Shown here piece by piece: positions 53,120 to 62,892 of a DNA stretch of 64,000 bases. The notes below the pieces were generated by a model, which was not told the origin of the DNA, did not search any database, and was given only the letters and a program-made list of their open reading frames with translations. A program made the position numbers and the translations under genes. Where the stretch lies: NCBI GenBank assembly GCA_046269235.1, contig JBJZOS010000001.1, forward strand, positions 186,001 through 250,000, read 5' to 3'. The stretch comes from Soonwooa sp032078105. GTDB lineage: Bacteria; Bacteroidota; Bacteroidia; Flavobacteriales; Weeksellaceae. Within the stretch, counting starts at the first letter, position 1. Each line of letters opens with the position of its first letter.

Positions 53120-53904
53120 TAGGATGCATTTTTGGATTTGGAAGTCTGTAAACTGGCTTTTAACTGAGCCATCAAATCAATCACTTTGCCTTCTTTGGCA
53201 GGTTCTGCTTTTCTAACTTTTACCCCTTGTCCTTTCGCTTTATGCTTAATAATTTTCATTAAAGATTCGGAATAGGTGTCTTTGTACAGTAGAGGATCAA
53301 ATTCCTGCGAAAGCTGTTCTATTAAACTTACCGCCATTTTCAGTTCGGCTGGTTTTGGAACTTTTTTAGAGGGAATTTTTAAATCTTCATAATCTCGAAT
53401 TTCCTGAGCAAATCGTAATCTGTTTAAGACCAAAACGTCATCATTGTAAGGGCGAATCATTCCGATAGCTTCACTTTCACGAAGAACAAAAGTGCCGACG
53501 CCAACCATTTTAGTTTTGGATAGTGCATTTAACAGCAATTGGTACGCATTTTCACCATTTTTTTGAGGTTCCAAAAAGTATGGATTTTCAAAATAAACGG
53601 AATCGACTTCCACTTCTTTTACAAATTGGTCGATGGAAAGTATTTTAGATTTTTCGGGATTCGCAGCTTCGTAATCTTCTTCATCAAGAATGATGTATTT
53701 ACCGTCCATGAGATATCCTTTCACGATGTTTTCCCACTTCACTTCTTTGCCTGTTTTTTCGTTTACTCTTTTGAATTTAATATTCGAAAAATCGGATTTA
53801 TCAAGCATATCCAAATCCAATTTGCTGGTTTCAGTGGCGGAATAAATCTTTACAGGAATATTGACTAAACCAAAGCCAATGGCGCCGTTCCAAATTGCTT
53901 TCAT
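53119..53904 (-). CDS. ku: Non-homologous end-joining protein Ku
   Basis: 261 residues. The bacterial Ku opening KAIWNGAIGFGLVNIPVKIYSATE is unmistakable (quoted in part: WNGAIGFGLVNIPVKIY). It forms a ring dimer that binds DNA ends and recruits LigD. The C-terminal region ends in a basic tail after KGQGVKVRKAEPA. It is the first gene of the ku-ligD unit. The upstream 298 bases (53905-54202) hold no recognised gene. Confidence 0.95.
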   Translation of the reverse strand: MKAIWNGAIGFGLVNIPVKIYSATETSKLDLDMLDKSDFSNIKFKRVNEKTGKEVKWENIVKGYLMDGKYIILDEEDYEAANPEKSKILSIDQFVKEVEVDSVYFENPYFLEPQKNGENAYQLLLNALSKTKMVGVGTFVLRESEAIGMIRPYNDDVLVLNRLRFAQEIRDYEDLKIPSKKVPKPAELKMAVSLIEQLSQEFDPLLYKDTYSESLMKIIKHKAKGQGVKVRKAEPAKEGKVIDLMAQLKASLQTSKSKNAS

Positions 53905-54202
53905 TGTACTTTATTTTGAATAAAACATACAATGATTGTGCCGTGTGAAAAAGGATTAATTGAAATGTCTTAATATAGAGTATGTAATATATTAGGTAGG
54001 AGTTGTTTTGGGATTGAATAATGAATTTTTATTTTCTTTGATTTGCAATATTAGAAGTAATTACACTTAAAAAATTTAATTAGTGATCGGTGTTTATAGT
54101 TAGAATCTGATTTTCACGTACCATATTTTGATAATACATTATTTATTGGTCTTATAGTTGCTAAGCTTTCATTATCAATTTATCACACCAAATACTCTAT
54201 TA

Positions 54203-55207
54203 ATGAAAAAGCAGACTACAAAAAGTAATGAAATGGGTGAGGATGTGTCAAACATCCATATCAATTTAAGAGAATCTTCATTACAAAAAAAAGAAAATCA
54301 AAGGGATTTAGTATTGATAGATCCCGTAACAGAATATCCTAAACCACCTTTTAAGAGGCAGTTTTAGCCATTTTCAGGATTAGCAGGTAAGATGGATCCA
54401 GTTCCTGATTATGGTGAAAAAAAGTTATATAAGCTTTGGCAGGTTGAAAGGAAGAAAAGCTTTAATTACTGGAGGAGATTCAGGTAGCGGAAAAGCAACT
54501 GCTATAGCAGATGCGAGGGAAGGAGCTGATGTTGCAATAAACTATCTTCCTGAAAAAGAAGCTGATGCTAAGAAGGTAATCGCTCCCCTAAAAAAGCAGG
54601 CTTCATAGCTATTGCTATTCCAGAGATATAAGATATGAAAGTTTCTCTAAAACATTAGTATCTAAGACTGTTAAGGAATTGAGCGGTATTAATTTTGGTA
54701 AATAATGCTGGTCATTTAAAAAATCATGAATCCATAATGGATATACATACCGAAGAATATGACAGGACTATGACAACCAATTTTTATGCTCCGTTCTGGA
54801 TAATAAAGGCCGCATTACCACATCCAAACCAGGATCCTGTATCATTGATCTTACATCAGTACAGGCCTATGATCCATCTGAGGATTTATAGGATTATACA
54901 TGAACAAAGGCAGCCACCACAAGCTATATAAATTCATTAGCCAAGCAATTGGGATCAAAGGAATCCATGTGAATGGTATCGCTCCAGGACCCGTTTGGAC
55001 TGCTCTTGAAATCAGTGGAGGACAAACACAAGAGAAATTCAAAAATTTGGTAAAGATACGGCACGCGACAAACCGGGACAGCCCGCTGAGCTTGCTTCGA
55101 TCTTTATTCAGCTTGCTGATAACAGTGCCAACTTTACAACTGGGCATATAAATGAAGTAGTAGGTGGTAATGGGCAACCATTAAAAATAAATGTAATTAG
55201 ACAATAG
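54203..55207 (+). pseudogene. Broken SDR-family oxidoreductase gene (YghA-like)
   Basis: The usual N-terminal extension (VTEYPKPPFKRQF, then GLAGKMDPVPDYGEK) is interrupted by a stop at 54365. The Rossmann part KGRKALITGGDSGSGKATAIADAREGADVAINYLPEKEAD (quoted in part: ALITGGDSGSGKATA) and VNNAGHLKN lie in shifted frames. Later parts are found near 54950 (GIKGIHVNGIAPGPVWT) and near the end. At least four lesions. An intact relative would be an NAD(P)-dependent alcohol or glucose dehydrogenase of the stress-induced type. Confidence 0.85.
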
Positions 55208-55602
55208 GAAGTGGTTAAATGAGCAATTTCTATTGTCAAGTATTTAGTTAAATTAATTATTTTTGAGGATTTTCTTTTATATCGCTATAGTTTTACTTTT
55301 CTCCATGTTACAGAAGAAATACATCTTTTACAGTACATGCGATACAAACAAACCCCTCATAAAATACATATTGATGTGATCATGATCATATTAAACAGAG
55401 TTGATTTTTTCGAAATTTGGCAACTCTCATAAAAGTTTTGATTGGGCAGTAAGAATTTTATTTATCTAAACTATTTAACTGTAAAAGTTCGGTTCCTAGC
55501 CAAATATTTTGAGAAGTGGGTCAAAAAAAAGGATCATTAAACACATAATCTTTATTAAGTATATTTCAATATTAATAATAATTTTTACATATAGTTTATA
55601 AC
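55208..55602. other. Gene-free stretch with a palindrome
   Basis: 395 bases without a plausible ORF. A perfect palindrome TGATCATGATCA (about 55376-55387) is the only clear structure; it could be a regulator site but fits the Crp/Fnr pattern only loosely. Presumably contains the promoter of the iron-permease-like gene. Confidence 0.4.
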
Positions 55603-55983
55603 ATGAAAAAGAATTTTTTTGACAGATTTGCAGATTGGGCTGCCTGTTTTGCAGGAAGTCCGGGTGCCTTTATCGGGGCAAGTATAATGGTTATTATCTG
55701 GGCAGCTACAGGACCGGTATTTAAATTTTCTGAAGTATGGCAAATGGTTATTAACACAGGAACCACCATCGTTACATTTCTCATGGTTTTTCTAATTCAA
55801 AAAGCACAGAATAAAGATTCTAAGGCCATCCAGATAAAGCTTAACGAATTGATTTCAGCTCATGAAAGAGCCAACAATCGAATTGTGGATATCGAAGATT
55901 TAACAGAAGATGAACTGGATGAGCTTCACAAAAAATATGAGAAGCTTGGCAAGTTCAGTAAAGATAACGAAACCAGAAAGTAG
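55603..55983 (+). CDS. Low-affinity iron permease family protein
   Basis: 126 residues. FFDRFADWAACFAGSPGAFI, then a hydrophobic segment (ASIMVIIWAATGPVF) and a second (VINTGTTIVTFLMVFLIQ), followed by QNKDSKAIQIKLNELI and an acidic tail. This is the short bacterial form of the low-affinity iron permease family (two membrane segments). Iron transport is not proven for bacterial members. Confidence 0.85.
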   Translation: MKKNFFDRFADWAACFAGSPGAFIGASIMVIIWAATGPVFKFSEVWQMVINTGTTIVTFLMVFLIQKAQNKDSKAIQIKLNELISAHERANNRIVDIEDLTEDELDELHKKYEKLGKFSKDNETRK

Positions 55984-56076
55984 TTGGAATTAAGAAATTA
56001 CACTAATTGTAAATTAGGACCCTCGAGACTCCTTATCTTTTGTGAAGAAATGAATAAAGGATGATTTATTATAAGG

Positions 56077-56105
56077 AAGGAATGCTCGAAAGAACATTCC
56101 TTTTT
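56077..56105 (+). terminator. Terminator after the iron-permease-like gene
   Basis: AAGGAATG and CATTCCTT arms with a 10-base loop followed by T. Confidence 0.7.
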
Positions 56106-56163
56106 ATCTATAGGATTAAACTGTAATATAATTGTCCCATTGTATAGTGAGATCTATATAAAG

Positions 56164-56760
56164 TTAATACATAATTTTTCGGTTTGTAATTCTGACTATT
56201 TTTTCTTGTTCCATCTTTTTTATAGCTCTGATAGCTGTTTCCACGCATAATCCTGTTAAAGAAGCTAATTGTTGACGTGTAATGGGAACTTCATATGTAA
56301 ATGGAGTTTTATTTTCGTGTTTCTGCTTCATGAGGTCCAATACTTCCTTAATCCGTTCAACTGCACTAGCTGAAGATATTTTCTGCATGAGAATAAATTT
56401 ATGGTAGAGGTGCTTTGATAAGGATTTGCAGTGCTCTACATAATGGCTTGGATGCTGGTCTAGATAGCGTGTGAAGCTACTAGCACATAATTTAATAATA
56501 GTACAATTCGAAAGAGCTACAGCATTTACGGGGAATGTCTGTTTGAGATATAACATATAATCTCCTATAGGATCTTTTGAACTAAGAATATTTTGAATAA
56601 ATTCTTTACCTGAACTATTATAGTTATTGAGTTTAACATCACCAGTAACAATCTGAAAATAAAATTTTGGAGTTTCACCTTCCCGGAATATATAGTCTCC
56701 TGAACTATAATTTTGTTCTATTGCCCCAATGGAGAGTAGAAGTTCTTCTTTAAAAAACAT
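56164..56760 (-). CDS. Crp/Fnr family transcriptional regulator
   Basis: 198 residues. A cyclic-nucleotide-binding-like fold at about 15-120 (SSGDYIFREGETPKFYFQI and KEFIQNIL) leads to a winged helix at about 160-195 with PITRQQLASLTGLCVETAIR (recognition helix). There is no Cys cluster of the FNR type, and the typical cAMP-binding Arg-Ser pair is not evident, so the ligand is unknown. A second paralogue of exactly the same length lies 600 bases away. Confidence 0.88.
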   Translation of the reverse strand: MFFKEELLLSIGAIEQNYSSGDYIFREGETPKFYFQIVTGDVKLNNYNSSGKEFIQNILSSKDPIGDYMLYLKQTFPVNAVALSNCTIIKLCASSFTRYLDQHPSHYVEHCKSLSKHLYHKFILMQKISSASAVERIKEVLDLMKQKHENKTPFTYEVPITRQQLASLTGLCVETAIRAIKKMEQEKIVRITNRKIMY

Positions 56761-56887
56761 ACTTTTTATTTTTATGGTTAGTGATAAAAATGGATGAAAA
56801 TTCCCAATGTAGGATCCTCAGCGTAATGCGAATGTCATAATTCTACTGCATTTTACAATATTTTTTTAAAGCAACAATCTAATTTAA

Positions 56888-56901
56888 GATGGTAGACCAT
56901 C
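56888..56901. promoter_or_regulatory. Perfect palindrome upstream of the Crp/Fnr gene
   Basis: GATGGT-AG-ACCATC, 128 bases upstream of the ATG. A possible operator. The rest of 56761-57344 is AT-rich and shows no gene I can support. Confidence 0.35.
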
Positions 56902-57344
56902 ATGAAGCGGATTGCATCTTTTTAAAAATATTCCTCAAACTTTATTCCATGCAAAAATTGCTAAAACTCGATTGTTTGTTAGGAGATCATATAATTCATC
57001 AGCAATTATTATGTATCAAATATAATGCAAACACTATTTGAATGATATGTTTTGAGTCATGCTCTAGTATGTTTTATTTTTTATTAACCCTATAATTAAT
57101 TAATTGTTAAATATAAAATGTAATGATATCGGGATTTATAAACTTATTTCAAGGCTTTTATCATAAAGATGTTAATTAAATCATAATTATTTGATTCTAT
57201 ATATGTTGTCAGTTATTATTGTATAATTGCCACTATCTTAAAATAAAAGTTAAAATACGTAATAGTTGGTTATAACTGTAGATTTAGATATTGTTATTTT
57301 TTTGAAAAATTCCTCTACCCAATATGAATTACAATTAGTAGGCT

Positions 57345-57941
57345 TTAATAAAATATTTTACTATTAATCAATTTCAATACATGATCACTTTCCATTTTCT
57401 TAATAGTTCTAATTACGGTTTCAATTCGTAAACCCGTGATGGCAGCCATCTGTTTTCTGGTCAAATAAATCTAAAATGAATATTTTTCTTTGTTATTGCT
57501 ATAGCTTTTAAAGTAGTCAAGAATACCCAAAAGCCTCACCTCCGGTCTCAATGATAAATTATGCTGCATCATGACAAATTTTTCGAACAATCGTTCGGAT
57601 ATAAACTTGTTGATATCTAAAGATACATTCGGATGATCAGCAAGTAATTTAAATAAGTTGTCTTTTGGAATGGTAATGATTTCACACGGAGTTAATGTTA
57701 TCGCATTGACAGGATATTTTTCGGTTATAAAGAGAAGTAACTCACAAACGCTCTGTCCTGAAAACAAAATGCTTTGAATAATCTCTTTCCCTTCTTGATC
57801 GTAATGATTTAATTTAACTCTGCCTTCTATTATTTGATAGTAGCGTTTTGGCGTATCACCTTCCTGAAATATTGTATCATGGGCTTTAAAATTTGTTGTT
57901 TCTGCACCGTATAACTGCAAAAGATTTTGATCGATAATCAT
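57345..57941 (-). pseudogene. Crp/Fnr paralogue with in-frame amber stop before the HTH
   Basis: The frame from the ATG at 57941 codes for the sensor domain (FQEGDTPKRYYQIIEGRVKL and similar) and ends at TAG at 57471 after 156 residues. In the same frame it goes on with IYLTRKQMAAITGLRIETVI (the HTH) and a natural stop at 57345. Total length is 597 bases, exactly that of the intact neighbour. A single C-to-T change (CAG to TAG) would explain it. The product as read would be a sensor domain without DNA binding. Confidence 0.9.
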
Positions 57942-58220
57942 ATTAATGTGGTGTTGAAGTTACTAGAATATCAAAAATTAAATATTTCTGATTATAGTAG
58001 ATCTTTTAATAATAAATAGTACAATTCCTATCTAAAGATAATACAAAAACCAGCAATCAAAAATCAATTGATTGTACTGGTTACCTAAATTTTTAATAGA
58101 TATAGGTAAAAGTGTTCCATTGACGGATTGATATTTTGTATTCATAATTCACGTATCAGTTTTTTAGGGTCTAATGACCACATGCTAACGAATAAACTCC
58201 AAACCACAAAATATAATAAT

Positions 58221-58986
58221 ATGAAAATAGCAGTTTTTCATTCGCCGGGTAATATTACCTGCGATACCGTCGATGCTTCAAAGCTTGAAGATCAAAATGA
58301 TATTATTCTTCGTGTAACATCTACCGCAAACTGTGGCAGTGACCTTCAAAGGTATTCGGGAGGAATTCCTCAGCCACGTCCTATGGTAATGGGACATGAG
58401 TTTATGGGAATTGTGGAGGAAATAGGAAAAAACATCAACCATCTACAAGTGGGTGACAGAGTTGTTGTTCAATTTCTGATTGCATGCGGGGGGTGTGATT
58501 TCTGCCAGCATGATTTACCATCAGGCGGTGAAAACTCCAATATAGAAAATTATGCTCCCGAAGGAGGCTTGGTTACTGAAAAAGAAGGTGGAATGTTTGG
58601 CGATGCCGAGTTGTATGGTGGGTATAAATCTGATGGATAGAGCAAAGGCAGTTGGCAATTTTGAAAAAGGTTCTATCAAAGTGCTGGAGGCATGTATGAG
58701 TGGAGTAAGAGGCGAAGGTTTTGTTTCCATATTAGGAGTTTACCCAATGAATTATGACAGTTTTTGGGTAGGTCAACTTTTTGATAAAGGCTTTACGTTC
58801 AAAGCGGGGCAATCTCCGATTCATGCGATCATAGATAAATCAATGAAATATGCGGAAACCATGCAGGTAAAATATGATCATGTCATCACGCACTGCCTTT
58901 CCCTTGATGAGGTGGCAAAAAAATATGAAATATTTGATAAAAAGCAGGATGGATGTGTAATAATCGTACTTGATCTCTGGATATAA
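58221..58986 (+). pseudogene. Zinc-dependent alcohol dehydrogenase gene with internal deletion
   Basis: The front part has TANCGSDLQRYSGG with the first zinc Cys, MVMGHEFMGIVEEIG and GDRVVVQFLIACGGCDFCQHDLP (quoted in part), up to AELYGGYKSDG and a stop at 58638. The tail continues in another frame from about 58618 (NLMDRAKAVGNFEKGSIKVL, then the end of the coenzyme domain). Most of the nucleotide-binding domain (about 150-200 residues) is missing. Confidence 0.87.
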
Positions 58987-59042
58987 GTAAATCTCTGTAG
59001 TATTAGAAGAGACGTATTTTTAATTAATTAGAATGTATTCTC

Positions 59043-59503
59043 ATGGAATTTAAACAGTCTTTGTTCGATTATGTCGGCGAGGCACCGAAATCTGCCTAGG
59101 AATCATTTACTGTGGCAGAAAGTGTTACTGCTGGCTGCCTACAGGTTTAATTTTCGCATATGAAAGATGCCTCTGAATTTTTTTAAAGCGGGTAACAGCC
59201 TATACTCTTGAGAAAAAAGTAAAACTTTTGAAAGTTGCTGAGCAGGAAGCGATAAAGGGTTATTGTGTTTTTAAGGAAGTTGCCGATGAAATGGCGTTGA
59301 ATGTTAGTTCGTTATTCCATACGGACTGGGGAATATCTCTCACCGGATATGCAACTCCTGTGAAAGAATCGGATCAAAAAATATTTGCGCATTTTTCATT
59401 CACCTACAAAAATGAAATTATTTTTTTTAAAAAAAATTGGAGCAGCATTGTAAAACAAAAGCTTCAACCGTCTAGCTACGGAATTTATTCTCGGATGCTT
59501 TAA
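59043..59503 (+). pseudogene. Broken CinA-family (nicotinamide-nucleotide amidohydrolase) gene
   Basis: ATG at 59043; in-frame stops at 59097 and near 59145, then a shift. The AESVTAGCLQ motif is seen, and later AEQEAIKGYCVFKEVADEMALNVSSLF and WGISLTGYATPV (quoted in part) in the third frame, typical of the CinA C-terminal domain. The end is joined directly to an amylase fragment. Confidence 0.75.
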
Positions 59504-59733
59504 AGCTTATTTCTTCAGAATTTTTAAAAGAGTTGATTAGTTATATTAAAACAGAAATTAATTCTAACTACTATATTTTGGGAGAGTTTTGGAAAGAAGA
59601 GGTCAGAAAACTAAATTATTTTTCGGATGAAATGAGTAATTTAATTTCATGTTTCGATGTGACTCTACACTATAATTTTTTCAAAGCATCTGAAGAAGGA
59701 GATCAGTACAACCTGGGTCAGACTCTAAATAAT
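59491..59733 (+). pseudogene. Internal fragment of a GH13 alpha-amylase gene
   Basis: Translating DALKLISSEFLKELISYI, YILGEFW and SCFDVTLHYNFFKASEEG shows the catalytic-Glu region (GE) and the FDVPLHYNF block of cytoplasmic alpha-amylases. It has neither start nor end, and spans only about 80 codons. The left edge is in the CinA remnant, and the right edge lies in the tail of the ATPase gene. Confidence 0.7.
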
Positions 59734-60745
59734 CAATTTGAATTTTTGCATTTATCAATTCAGGGTCATCTGTACCGAGTAATTTAACTAATTCGTCATA
59801 TTTCTTTTTTGATTCATTTAAATTTTCATTTTCAATCAATCCAAATAAAACAGTAAGCATTTTCGTAACCTCGGGTATTCTTTCTTCAACATTCATAAGT
59901 TCATATAGGATGGTACTAATATCCTTTCCATAGTAATTTGGTGTATGGTTTAAAACTTTTGCGTTTTCAACAATTTTCACTTCAGAGTACTCATTATCTG
60001 AATTACTTAATAATTGAGGTGAATGTGTTGTAATTATAAAATGTGATGTGTTATCTTCAGGTATATTGTTATTAATGAGTTCAATATATTTTCTTTGCCA
60101 AGAAGGATGAAGATAGGTATCAGGTTCGTCAAATAGGAATAAAGTGTTTTCTTTACCCGATAATTCAATCAAGCCTTTCGCAATTATTAATTGTTGTTCG
60201 CCCTCACTTAATTGAGTGAATTGAACATCATCATTGTTTTTAAAAGTGAATGCAAATTCAGGTTGAAAACCATCTATAATTAATGTATTGAGAATTTCAA
60301 ACAATCGTTTTTCTTCAACAAAATACTCGCGGGTTGAGTAGATCATTTCAGCCCCTAAAATTGTAATATTTAAAACAGTATCTTCCCATGCTTCCATCAC
60401 AACATTTCCCAGTTTTGAATCTGCGAAAGGAACTGAATCTAATGGTTGCTCTAAGCTTTCCAAAAATCTTAATAACAATTCTACTTCCCCTTCTGCACCC
60501 CAGAATTCATTAATTTTTTTCTTTGCCCATTTCGGTTTTCGAAGATTGATTTTTACGCTTGCAACATTCCTGATTTTTGCAATTTTTTGAAGAAAATCCG
60601 GAATATCACCAAATTCATAGGACAATAACGATAATAAAATAGTTCCAAACAAATTTGGCTCATAATATAAAAAAGGCCGATCTAAATGCTTGTTTTCAGA
60701 ACGCAGATTAAATGAAAGCTCCTTATTTGGTTTAGTATTATAGCG
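59681..60745 (-). pseudogene. 5'- and 3'-truncated AAA/ABC-type ATPase gene
   Basis: The frame has an ABC-like signature LSEGEQQLI, a Walker B LFLFDEPDTYLHPSWQRKY and a switch His in ITTHSPQLLS, so it is the C-terminal two thirds of an AAA-type ATPase (AAA_21/OLD-like), as often found with defence nucleases. The Walker A part is absent, and no ATG is available near the front; the frame simply begins at 60745. The last 15 or so codons are read from amylase DNA on the opposite strand. Confidence 0.72.
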
Positions 60746-61186
60746 TTATATTCTTCAGGCTTAATTATAGGTGTTGTACAAATAAAGAATAGAAGGAAAA
60801 TTAAAGAAAAAGAGATTTTATTAGAATCTAAAGAAGAACTTATTTTACAACATGAAAAAAGTGTAGAAGAACTCGAAGGGAAAATTTCTACGCCAATTGA
60901 AGATATAATCGAATTGGCAAAAAAAAATAATCCTCTGTTTTATTCAAAATTTTTACTAGCGAATCCCAATTTTCAAAATAATCTTTTGAAAATTAATTCT
61001 GATTTGAATGTTTCTGAACTTACTTTCTGTGCATATCTGTTTTTAGGTTTTCAAACAAAAGAAATTGCAAACTACACTTTCAAATCTATCAAGACAATTC
61101 AAAATCGAAAAAATTCAATCCGTAAACGATTAAATATTCCTTCGAGTGCAGATATAAATATCTGGATTCAAGAGCATGTGGTTTAG
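60716..61186 (+). pseudogene. N-terminally truncated LuxR-type regulator gene
   Basis: The open frame starts abruptly with IIALYSSGLIIGVVQIKNRR (a membrane segment), continues into a coiled coil and ends in a LuxR-type helix-turn-helix (LNVSELTFCAYLFLGFQTKEIANYTFKSIKTIQNRK, quoted in part: GFQTKEIANYTFKSIKTIQN). The expected N-terminal TPR domain is missing. The TTG at 60914 could start a short product with only the HTH. Confidence 0.7.
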
Positions 61187-61369
61187 TTTTTATATGATTG
61201 ATTTTTAATATTTTATGTTTGTTAGGGTATCTTTTGGGTATCTAATTATTTGTTAATAGAGAAACTACAATTACTAGTTCTATTAAATAGATAATAAAAT
61301 GATGAAATTATTTTTTCGCGAGTAACACTGATCTTTTTTTATATAGGTATTTATAGGGAGTGTGTTTAT

Positions 61370-61400
61370 TTGCTTTTAAAGAAAATTAATGATAGTTTTG
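61370..61400 (+). promoter_or_regulatory. Canonical promoter of the surface-protein unit
   Basis: TTG at 61370-61372, 20 bases, then TAGTTTTG at 61393-61400, which matches the -33/-7 consensus. The start codon is 20 bases downstream. Confidence 0.8.
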
Positions 61401-61420
61401 TCTAATCAAAAAAAACACAA

Positions 61421-62884
61421 ATGAGGAAAATAATATTTTTTATTTTATTAGTAGTAACAATTCCAATTTTTGCACAGACGCCAGTTAATTTTACTGTTTC
61501 TCCTACAGTATCCGGAATTAATTCGAGTCTCGCGGGTTCAAATATTACAATAACTGGAGGTGTGATAAAATTTGGGAAATCTACTCAAATAGCAACTTTT
61601 ACACAAGGTTTGGGAGCAAATTTGCAAATGGACAAAGGTGTTTATTTTTCAACAGGTTCTGCATCCAGTGATCTTACAAAAATGAATACCTATGGTGCTA
61701 CAAGTAACAGTCCCGCTGGCGGTGTTACTTACACCGATATAGATTTAGTTAATATTGATGCAAATGCAGTTCATGATGTTATTTCGTATGAATTTAATAT
61801 TACTTTAGCAAATACTGTTTCTGGAGTTAACATTGCATATCAATTTGGTTCCGAAGAATATCCTAATTATGCTGGATCTATTTATAATGACTCATTTGGA
61901 TTTTTTATTTCAGGTCCGGGACTTAGTGGAAATGTAAATCTTGCTAAGTTACCAAATGGAAAAGATACTAATGTCAGCACAATAAACGCCGGTATTCGTG
62001 GTAATAATGCTTCGTTTTATCCTAATCCTGCTTTTGACCCGTCGCAGGCTTCAAATTATATTAATAACGGACATACAACTCAGACCTATGTTAACAATGG
62101 GATTACTTATTATTATGATAACCCGGAACCTCAACCTGGTCCAAGAGTGGTATATACTGAACATAACGGTATTTCAAAGCTAATTAATTACTCTATACGT
62201 AATCTAATCCCTGGTTCTACTTATACTTTTAAAATTATTATTGCTGATTCGAGTGATGATCAACTTGATTGTGGAGTGTATATTAAGGACATAAGTGCTT
62301 TTGCAGATTTAGATGCAGCTGATGACTCTTATACAGTTAATCAAGGCTATAATGTTACTTCTTCTATTCTTAATAATGATACATCTAATGGTACAGTTGT
62401 CACCAGTTCATTAGTTAGTATTACTTCATCTAATCTTCCAGCAGGTTTCTCTATTGATTCAGAAGGTAAAATAATCATTCAAAATACAGTGATTCCAGGT
62501 ACATATAAATTCAATTATACAATATGTGATAAATCTAATCCAATATATTGTAAATCTGCAGCAGTAACAGTAACAGTAATTGCACCTGTTAAATGTTATA
62601 AATCTGCATCAACTACTGGAACTGTAATGGAAAGCTTACATGGAATAACATCACTTGGAAGAGCAGGAGAAAATGGGGATAACTGGCCAATGGTTAGAAA
62701 AGGTGCTCATACAGTTTTAGAAGCTAAAACAAAGGGTTTTGTTCTTAACAGAATGACAACGATTCAAAAAAATAATCTAATTCCAACAATAGGAATGGCA
62801 GTCTTTGACACAGATTTGAATTGCCTAAGTATATTTGATGGAGCGCAATGGAAATGTTTCAATACACAAACATGTGATAACTAA
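61421..62884 (+). CDS. Choice-of-anchor L domain surface protein
   Basis: 487 residues. The signal peptide (KIIFFILLVVTIPIFAQ) is followed by a choice-of-anchor L domain (about 25-295, with YQFGSEEYPNYAGSIYNDSFGFFISG and DCGVYIKDISAF, quoted in part), an Ig-like region (about 300-390) and a C-terminal module with GFVLNRMTTIQ, IGMAVFDTDLNCLSIFDGAQWKCF. No standard T9SS tail is seen. It is likely exposed on the cell surface. It shares its C-terminal motif with the next gene, which begins 8 bases later. Confidence 0.8.
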   Translation: MRKIIFFILLVVTIPIFAQTPVNFTVSPTVSGINSSLAGSNITITGGVIKFGKSTQIATFTQGLGANLQMDKGVYFSTGSASSDLTKMNTYGATSNSPAGGVTYTDIDLVNIDANAVHDVISYEFNITLANTVSGVNIAYQFGSEEYPNYAGSIYNDSFGFFISGPGLSGNVNLAKLPNGKDTNVSTINAGIRGNNASFYPNPAFDPSQASNYINNGHTTQTYVNNGITYYYDNPEPQPGPRVVYTEHNGISKLINYSIRNLIPGSTYTFKIIIADSSDDQLDCGVYIKDISAFADLDAADDSYTVNQGYNVTSSILNNDTSNGTVVTSSLVSITSSNLPAGFSIDSEGKIIIQNTVIPGTYKFNYTICDKSNPIYCKSAAVTVTVIAPVKCYKSASTTGTVMESLHGITSLGRAGENGDNWPMVRKGAHTVLEAKTKGFVLNRMTTIQKNNLIPTIGMAVFDTDLNCLSIFDGAQWKCFNTQTCDN

Positions 62885-62892
62885 AAATACAA

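Noticed and set aside
55370..55392. TGATCATGATCA palindrome as a Crp/Fnr binding site
   Set aside because: Half-site order differs from the usual TGTGA-N6-TCACA or TTGAT-N4-ATCAA patterns; kept only as a note.
49871..55494. Direct repeat AAAAGTTCGGTT at 49871 and 55483 as ends of an inserted element
   Set aside because: A 12-base match is expected many times by chance in AT-rich DNA of this length, and no integrase lies between.
58552..58986. The tail frame of the alcohol dehydrogenase as a separate gene
   Set aside because: It matches the end of the same enzyme family and lacks a domain start; it is the 3' part of the pseudogene.
48940..61200. Intact prophage or conjugative element after the tRNA
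   Set aside because: No integrase, portal, capsid, relaxase or transfer genes are seen.
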